Shown: positions 7,980 through 12,183 of the stretch, one piece after another
Position numbering within the stretch: the first letter of the stretch is position 1
Layout: every line of letters begins with the position of its first letter
DNA from: Theodoxus fluviatilis
Lineage: Eukaryota; Mollusca; Gastropoda; Cycloneritida; Neritidae
DNA: 12,183 nt
Reading direction: 5' to 3'
Assembly: GCA_034096865.1 (NCBI GenBank)
Contig: JAWQFJ010017331.1
Location: 22,501 to 34,683, forward strand
Translations under genes and position numbers: made by a program
Notes under the pieces: generated by a model
The model's database searches: none
Seen by the model: the letters and a program-made list of their open reading frames with translations, nothing else
What the model was told of the DNA's origin: nothing

Positions 7980-8912
7980 AAGCAGCAGCAGCAGCAGCAG
8001 CTGAAGAAGAAGAAGACGACGACGACGAAGAAGAAGAAGAAGAAGAAGAAGAAGAAGAAGAAGAAGAAGAAGAAGAAGAAGAAGAAGAAGAAGAAGAAGA
8101 AGAAGAGGAAGAGGAAGAGGAAGAGGAAGAGGAGGAGGAGGAAGAAGAAGAAGAAGAAGAAGAAGAAGAAGAAGAAGAAGAAGAAGAAGAAGAAGAAGAA
8201 GAAGAAGAAGAAGAAGAAGAAGAAGAAGAAGAAGAAGAAGAAGAAGAAAAAGAAGAAGAAGAAGAAGAAGAAGAAGAAGAAGAAGAAGAAGAAGAAGAAG
8301 AAGAAGAAGAAGAAGAAGAAGAAGAAGAAGAAGAAGAAGAAAAGAAGAAGAAGAAGAAGAAGAAGAAGAAGAAGAAGAAGAAGAAGAAGAAGAAGAAGAA
8401 GAAGAAGAAGAAGAAGAAGAAGAAGAAGAAGAAGAAGAGGAAGAGGAGGAAGAAGAAGAAGAAGAAGAAGAAGAAGAAGAAGAAGAAGAAGAAGAAGAAG
8501 AAGAAGAAGAAGAAGAAGAAGAAGAAGAAGAAGAAGAAGAAGAAGAAGAAGAAGAAGAGGAAGAGGAGGAAGAAGAAGAAGAAGAAGAAGAAGAAGAAGA
8601 AGAAGAAGAAGAAGAAGAAGAAGAAGAAGAAGAAGAAGAAGAAGAAGAAGAAGAAGAAGAAGAAGAAGAAGAAAGAACAAGAACAAGAGGAAGAACAAGA
8701 ACAACAAGAACAAGAAGAAGAAGAAGAAGAAGAAGAAGAAGAAGAAGAAGAAGAAGAAGAAGAAGAAGAAGAAGAAGAAGAAGAAGAAGAAGAAGAAGAA
8801 GAAGAAGAAGAAGAAGAAGAAGAAGAAGAAGAAGAAGAAGAAAGAACAAGAACAAGAGGAAGAACAAGAAGAAGAAGAAGAAGAAGAAGAAGAAGAAGAA
8901 GAAGAAGAAGAA
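7980..8912. repeat. Long (GAA)n array
   Basis: The array starts with about seven GCA units and a few GAC units, then continues as GAA for over 850 bp with internal GAGGAA interruptions (8105-8143, 8438-8452, 8558-8572) and AAC-containing interruptions (8671-8715, 8840-8869). Single-base slips near 8248 and 8341 shift the triplet register, which is why minus-strand translations switch between leucine, serine and phenylalanine runs. The 337- and 323-residue frames are artefacts. Long GAA/TTC tracts are known to form triplexes and R-loops and to expand. Confidence 0.97.
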
Positions 8913-9476
8913 TAAGAGGTTAACTTTGACGCGTTCATTCACAGCCTGGTTGCATTTACCCCAGGGGTTGAGTTGGTGCTGGAATAAAAATAAGAGTTAT
9001 CCCTTGACCAGGCGGTTTGAGAACGTTCCGTGGGTGGAAAACCGCGAAGAAGAAACTAGGACCGTTTGCCTCTAACCAGTATGTTCTTTTTCCCGTGCTT
9101 GGACCTTTCACTACTCTGCAATTACGACCATTCATTGGCATCCAGAACATTCCTGCAGAGCTGTGTCACACTCTCTTTTTCACGTGACGATCACGTAAAG
9201 CAACTCTCAGGTTTAGAGGTTTAGAATGACATATGCTGTTTCAGTGACTGTTCATTTAAAGTAAAGATTGTCCACAATTATTCCCGCTCTTTCTGTTTAA
9301 CAGATCTTCGTTGACTGTCCATTTAGTAAAGCATAGTGGAAGAATAAACGATTTCCCTTGCAATGTGACAAAGTCCTACGTCTAAATGAGCCGGGTAATT
9401 TGTTTGGTTCGTCGGACATGGATTCGTGTGTAAATCATATACTACTGCTAGGAATCAAGTAAGCTGAAGTAGTAGT
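8913..9476. other. Unique sequence right of the GAA array
   Basis: The minus-strand frame 8956-9150 (64 codons from an ATG) has mixed, Pro/Gly/Phe-containing composition with no family match that I can name. ACGTGA at 9182-9187 and TCACGT at 9191-9196 form a perfect 6-bp inverted repeat around CGA and include a CACGTG E-box. An 11-base string from it recurs at 9646. No gene is supported. Confidence 0.45.
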
Positions 9477-9779
9477 ATGTACATGTTTAGAGATAATGCC
9501 TGCGTTTTATCTTTATTGACTGTAACCCTTTCTATGCAAATAAAGTTATTTGGAGAAAAAAGGCGTTTAACTGACGCAATGCTTGACAACATCGTGCCAT
9601 CCAGCTTAGCTTGGGCACTAATGCCTCATCACGAAAAACCTCGATACGTGACGATCGTGACTTGCATTGAAAGAGCATCACACCAAAACAGTTTTTCTTT
9701 TACGCGTCTCTTGTACTGGAATGGTGGATTTGAACCCACGAGCAGAAGGAGAGTAGCGTTGGATAGGGGATGGGGGTAG
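9477..9779 (+). CDS. Weak 100-codon open frame, probably not a gene
   Basis: An ATG-initiated frame of 100 codons ending at TAG 9777-9779. The N-terminal 25 residues include a short hydrophobic run (ACVLSLLTVTLSM), too short and late-charged to be a convincing signal peptide. The last 20 residues overlap an antisense tRNA-type B-box and a G-rich tract, which argues against conserved coding sequence at that end. No domain is recognised. Confidence 0.12.
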   Translation: MYMFRDNACVLSLLTVTLSMQIKLFGEKRRLTDAMLDNIVPSSLAWALMPHHEKPRYVTIVTCIERASHQNSFSFTRLLYWNGGFEPTSRRRVALDRGWG

Positions 9780-9814
9780 AGGGTGGGGGTGGAAGGTGAG
9801 GTTGGGGAAGGGGG
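9766..9814 (+). other. G-rich tract with G-quadruplex potential
   Basis: Four G runs at 9766-9769, 9772-9776, 9781-9783 and 9785-9789 have loops of two, four and one base, satisfying the standard quadruplex pattern. Two more runs at 9804-9807 and 9810-9814 extend it. Confidence 0.65.
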
Positions 9815-9838
9815 AAGGCGAAAGTCTATGTTGTCCGC

Positions 9839-10259
9839 TTCCTATCAGTGCGTACGCTGGTGACGTCGACTTCGCGAGTTGAATGGTTAACTAAAGCTCG
9901 ACATCTTTAGTGAGCCGTACGTCAATGTGGCGCGTGTTATGGACTTCTCCGGGTAAGTACGTAGCTTGAGTTCTTACAGTGTGGAGACGCGTGTGGCGTC
10001 GTCTGGGAGAAGTAGTATCCGAACCGTACATTTCATCTCTGGTGGGTAACATCGAGCAACGTTCGCTGTACGTGCTCTGTCAAAGATGGATCATGAGAGA
10101 TACAACAGAAAGATAGAACGACCCCGTGACAATTTTGAGTATTTTTTCGACTGAAAATCAAGCCTGCAGGAAAAAAGTTTTCTGCAGCGATTGAGGATGA
10201 CGGGCTTTGCAGATGAGTCCTGGACGAACGACCAAGGACGATGATATTTTACTGCCATT
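9839..10259 (+). promoter_or_regulatory. CpG-containing stretch, possible promoter or 5' exon
   Basis: This stretch has clearly more CpG than most of the window and no repeats. TGACGTCG at 9861-9868 matches the cAMP response element core TGACGTCA at seven of eight bases. A short ATG frame, ATGGACTTCTCCGG (9939-9952), ends in a consensus donor. Another ATG in good context (CAAAGATGG, ATG at 10086) opens a 22-codon frame ending in TGA, which would be an upstream ORF if transcribed. No TATA box is obvious. The reading as the 5' end of a plus-strand transcript is inference from these coincident signals. Confidence 0.3.
9949..9958 (+). other. Candidate 5' splice site
   Basis: CCGG followed by GTAAGT (GT at 9953-9954) matches the animal U1 consensus fully from +1 to +6. 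It follows an in-phase ATG 14 bases upstream. Confidence 0.35.
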
Positions 10260-10436
10260 ATGGCAATTCTTGACAAGGTAAGTACACTACATCTCGGCTT
10301 TTTTGTCTCCCGTCTTTAGAAAAGTAATAAAGATAATATAAGTCACAGCAATTGTGCTGCTAGTATTAAACATTATCGCAGTTTCCCACCCTTCCGTTTG
10401 TTAAATAGATCAAAGGACCTGAACAATCGATGTTAA
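10260..10436 (+). CDS. Candidate two-exon short ORF with a 42-nt intron
   Basis: ATGGCAATTCTTGACAAG (10260-10277) runs into a perfect donor, AAG followed by GTAAGT (10278-10283). Forty-two bases later there is a strong acceptor, a T/C-rich run ending TTTAG at 10319. Splicing 10277 to 10320 keeps the frame open for 38 more codons to TAA at 10434-10436, giving a 44-residue product. Unspliced, the frame reaches a stop early, inside the putative intron or soon after. The second segment is Asn/Ser/Lys-rich, with no recognised motif. A 42-nt intron is below the usual size in most animals, so donor and acceptor may belong to different introns. The initiator context (CATTATGG) has G at +4 and a pyrimidine at -3, so it is only partly favourable. 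Confidence 0.2.
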
Positions 10437-10523
10437 AATCTCCATTCACTTCTAGAGCATCTACAGTTACTTTCTGCACCCATCTGCTGAGAGTCAACAT
10501 GGAGAGGGTCAGCGGCGCTTCCC

Positions 10524-10943
10524 TCAAACTTTCGAAAGCCTTCCTCGAGGAGACGTCTTGAAGCGTCTCCAGATTTCTTCTGCTACTGCCTCAGCCACTT
10601 CCTGTGGCTTCGTGCCAAGACTAATTTGGTGCCAGCGCCAAGGGCACTCTTCTTCTGGCGCTGGCTCTGGGCTCAGGTGAATATTGGATCTCGACAAAGA
10701 GTTGTTGAAGATTTTTCTTCCTCGTCCAAAACGGACAGCGCAGGAAGCGGGGCACGTACAGCCACTCATGGAGAGGAACTTGTACGTGGTTTTGTCCGCC
10801 AGATTGGCGTATTGCTGCCGACGCTTTCCGAGGAAGAAAGGTTGAGCAATCAAGAAAAGTCCAACAGGGTCCAAGAGTGAGTCAGTCCAGGTCGGATCCC
10901 TGGGGATTCTTCCTTTTCTTGAGACTTCTCGAGAAATCTGCAT
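10524..10943 (-). CDS. Possible protein-coding frame or exon, unrecognised
   Basis: A minus-strand ATG at 10941-10943 opens 139 codons to a TGA at 10524-10526. The composition is non-repetitive. Features in order: a basic N-terminus, a hydrophobic patch around residues 25-38 (DPVGLFLIAQPFFLG), a cysteine cluster around residue 60 (GCTCPASC), a basic FGRGRK stretch, an acidic-proline PEPAPEEE segment running into CPWRW, then an amphipathic helix (QEVAEAVAEEIWRRF) and a basic tail. The hydrophobic patch is internal and not a good signal peptide. The frame is open further upstream only as repeat. The complementary plus frame is also open from 10491 to 10880, so openness alone is weak evidence. 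An upstream acceptor-like TTGTCAG occurs on the minus strand just after the pyrimidine array, compatible with this being a 3' exon. Confidence 0.3.
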   Translation of the reverse strand: MQISREVSRKGRIPRDPTWTDSLLDPVGLFLIAQPFFLGKRRQQYANLADKTTYKFLSMSGCTCPASCAVRFGRGRKIFNNSLSRSNIHLSPEPAPEEECPWRWHQISLGTKPQEVAEAVAEEIWRRFKTSPRGRLSKV

Positions 10944-11079
10944 GATTTTCTGGAGGAAAAGCTACTTGGCAGTGCGATACGTTGCCGTTGCTTAAGTTTG
11001 GTAGTCTCTGAGATGCTGCAGTTGTTGTCTTTCCTGCTGACAATGAGGATGGCAAATACGTATTCAAGGGTGATGAAGC

Positions 11080-11384
11080 GAAGAAGTAAAAGAAGGATAA
11101 GGAGGGGGGAAAAAGAAAAGAAAAAGAAGGATAAGAAGAAAACAAGTAAAAGGAAAAGAAAGGTAAGGAGAAAATGTAGACGGAAAAGGAGGAGAAGAAG
11201 GAGGACTGGGAGGGGGAGGGGGAAAGGAAGAGGGAGAGGGAGGGGGAAAGGGAGAGCTGGGGAGGAGGAGGAAGGAGGAGAGAGAGGCGGAGGAGGAGGA
11301 GGAGGACGAGGAGGAGGAGGAAGAGGAGGGAGAGGAGGAGGAGGAGGAGGACGAGGAGGAGGAGGAAGAGGAGGAGGAGGAGAA

Positions 11385-11415
<31 letters not shown>

Positions 11416-11758
11416 GAGGGGGAGGAGGAGGAGAGGGAGGGGGAGGAGGAGGAGGAGGAGGAGGAGGGAGGAGGAGGAAGAGGAGGGGGAGGAGGAGGAG
11501 GAGGAGGAGGAGGAGGAGGAGGAGGAGGAGGAGGAGGAGGAGGAGGAGGAGGAGGAGGAGGAGGAGGAGGAGGAGGAGGAGGGGAGGAGGAGGAGGAGGA
11601 GGAGGAGGAGGAGAGGGAGGGGGGGAGGAGAAGGAGGAGGAGGAGGAGAAGGAGGAGGAGGAGGAGGAGGAGGAGGAGGAGGAAGAGGAGGAGGAGGAGG
11701 AGGAGGAGGAGGAGGAGGAGGAGGAGGAGGAGGAGGAGGAGGAGGAGGAGGAGGAGGA
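11080..11758. repeat. Long (GGA)n polypurine array
   Basis: The left flank (to about 11280) is a decayed purine-rich mixture of AAG, GGG and GGA. Pure GGA runs of about 31 units (11488-11580) and about 24 units (11686-11758) follow, with GGGGGA and GAAGGA interruptions. The minus strand is polypyrimidine, equivalent to the TCC array at 1432-1925. Open frames of up to 377 residues (poly-Glu, poly-Gly, poly-Arg, or poly-Ser/Pro/Leu on the minus strand) are repeat translations. Confidence 0.97.
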
Positions 11759-11763
11759 CAAGA

Positions 11764-11815
11764 AACACACACACACACACACACACGCAAACACACACAC
11801 ACACACTCACACACA

Positions 11816-11876
<61 letters not shown>
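11764..11876. repeat. (CA)n array joined to the GGA array
   Basis: About 55 CA units with small interruptions (GCAA, TCAC, GACA near 11787-11817 and at the end). It begins only five bases after the last GGA unit, forming a compound polypurine and alternating purine-pyrimidine tract. Confidence 0.96.
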
Positions 11877-11880
11877 TGTC

Positions 11881-12183
11881 GCGTGATGAGCGACGACAAA
11901 AAGGGTGATGTGAGTTAGTCATCTTCATTGTAAATAGACAGGGTAAAAATCTTCTCCATATCCGCGCTCGCACGCCTGCCGCTGTGGGCGTGGCTGCCGC
12001 GTAGTGGAATGTCACAGCTTCGCTCCGGGAGGGGGGAAACCCGGGGGGGTCTTCGAAGGGGTTATAGTGCGGATCTACGGGGTCTACTCGATTGTTAGCA
12101 GGGGTTCGTAGCCCACGGAACCTTGGCGAGTAGTGATTGGAGAAGATAGCAGAGGCGGGAAATCTCTCATTAGTGATTGGCGG
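11881..12183 (+). promoter_or_regulatory. CpG-rich promoter-like region with CCAAT and E2F-type sites
   Basis: Composition changes to CpG-rich right of the CA array. GTGGGCGTGGC near 11985-11995 fits the GC/CACC boxes bound by Sp1/KLF factors. At the right edge, two identical copies of TAGTGATTGG (12131-12140 and 12171-12180) each hold an inverted CCAAT box, exactly 40 bp apart, flanking GCGGGAAA (12155-12162), a full match to the reverse of the E2F consensus TTTSSCGC. NF-Y and E2F sites in such spacing are typical of animal cell-cycle promoters. The gene itself would lie beyond 12183, or leftward on the minus strand. Direction is not determined. Confidence 0.45.
12029..12060 (+). other. G-rich tract with quadruplex and hairpin potential
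   Basis: Runs of three, six, seven and four G occur within about 32 bases, and AAACCC between two of them could instead pair with the G runs as a hairpin. It lies within the promoter-like region. Confidence 0.5.

Noticed and set aside
7929..8942. Leucine/serine/phenylalanine homopolymer proteins of over 320 residues on the minus strand
   Set aside because: They translate the GAA array. Residue switches coincide with single-base slips in the repeat, showing no coding constraint.
10524..10943. Interleukin-17-like cytokine, from the CPWRW motif and nearby cysteines
   Set aside because: IL-17 proteins have an Arg-Ser stretch just before their Pro-Trp motif and a later C-x-C pair. Here acidic residues precede the motif and no cysteine follows in frame.
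10850..12015. Proteins of 270-377 residues covering the GGA and CA arrays
   Set aside because: Homopolymeric content from the arrays on both strands. Only the short non-repeat end (10524-10943) is kept as a candidate.

Overview
The window looks like nuclear DNA of an animal, most likely an invertebrate. A marine mollusc or related lophotrochozoan would fit, but no gene in the window proves it. The evidence is the very high microsatellite content (about a quarter of the 12.2 kb), good GTAAGT splice-donor matches, a stretch resembling the structured 5' leader of a LINE retrotransposon, and no compact bacterial-style genes. I recognise no complete protein-coding gene. Nearly all long open frames are translations of simple repeats and were discarded.

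Layout. 1-1000 is featureless unique sequence. 1001-1390 is an open frame of non-repetitive composition that could be an exon. 1432-1925 is a (TCC)n array with a decayed halo and a 21-bp minisatellite. 1926-2560 is unique sequence. 2561-3056 is a three-stage array: ATCC/GTCC tetramers, then 16 units of CCCTG, then about 65 units of CCCCT. 3459-3519 is (GT)n. 3978-4160 is a 72-bp tandem repeat. 4161-5256 is mixed unique sequence with a G-quadruplex candidate. 5257-5451 is a compound GAT/GAC/GCT array. 5452-7206 is mostly AT-rich unique sequence with a Z-DNA-prone stretch and a hairpin. 7207-7365 (minus) is a short coding-like frame. 7511-7564 is (AC)27. 7683-7960 is the LINE-leader-like element, running directly into a 0.93-kb (GAA)n array (7980-8912).

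The right arm (8913-12183) is more gene-like. It has a CpG-containing stretch with two strong splice donors (near 9953 and 10278), a candidate 42-nt intron, a 139-codon minus-strand open frame (10524-10943), a (GGA)n array joined to (CA)n (11080-11876), and a CpG-rich end with two inverted CCAAT boxes flanking an E2F-type site. That end resembles a promoter for a gene beyond the right edge.

No set of genes here can be shown to work together. The most notable organisation is the arrays themselves. The polypurine/polypyrimidine tracts are pyrimidine-rich on the plus strand in the left third and purine-rich on the plus strand in the right half, so the outermost pair forms a long-range inverted repeat. 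I found no convincing evidence of a new multi-gene system.
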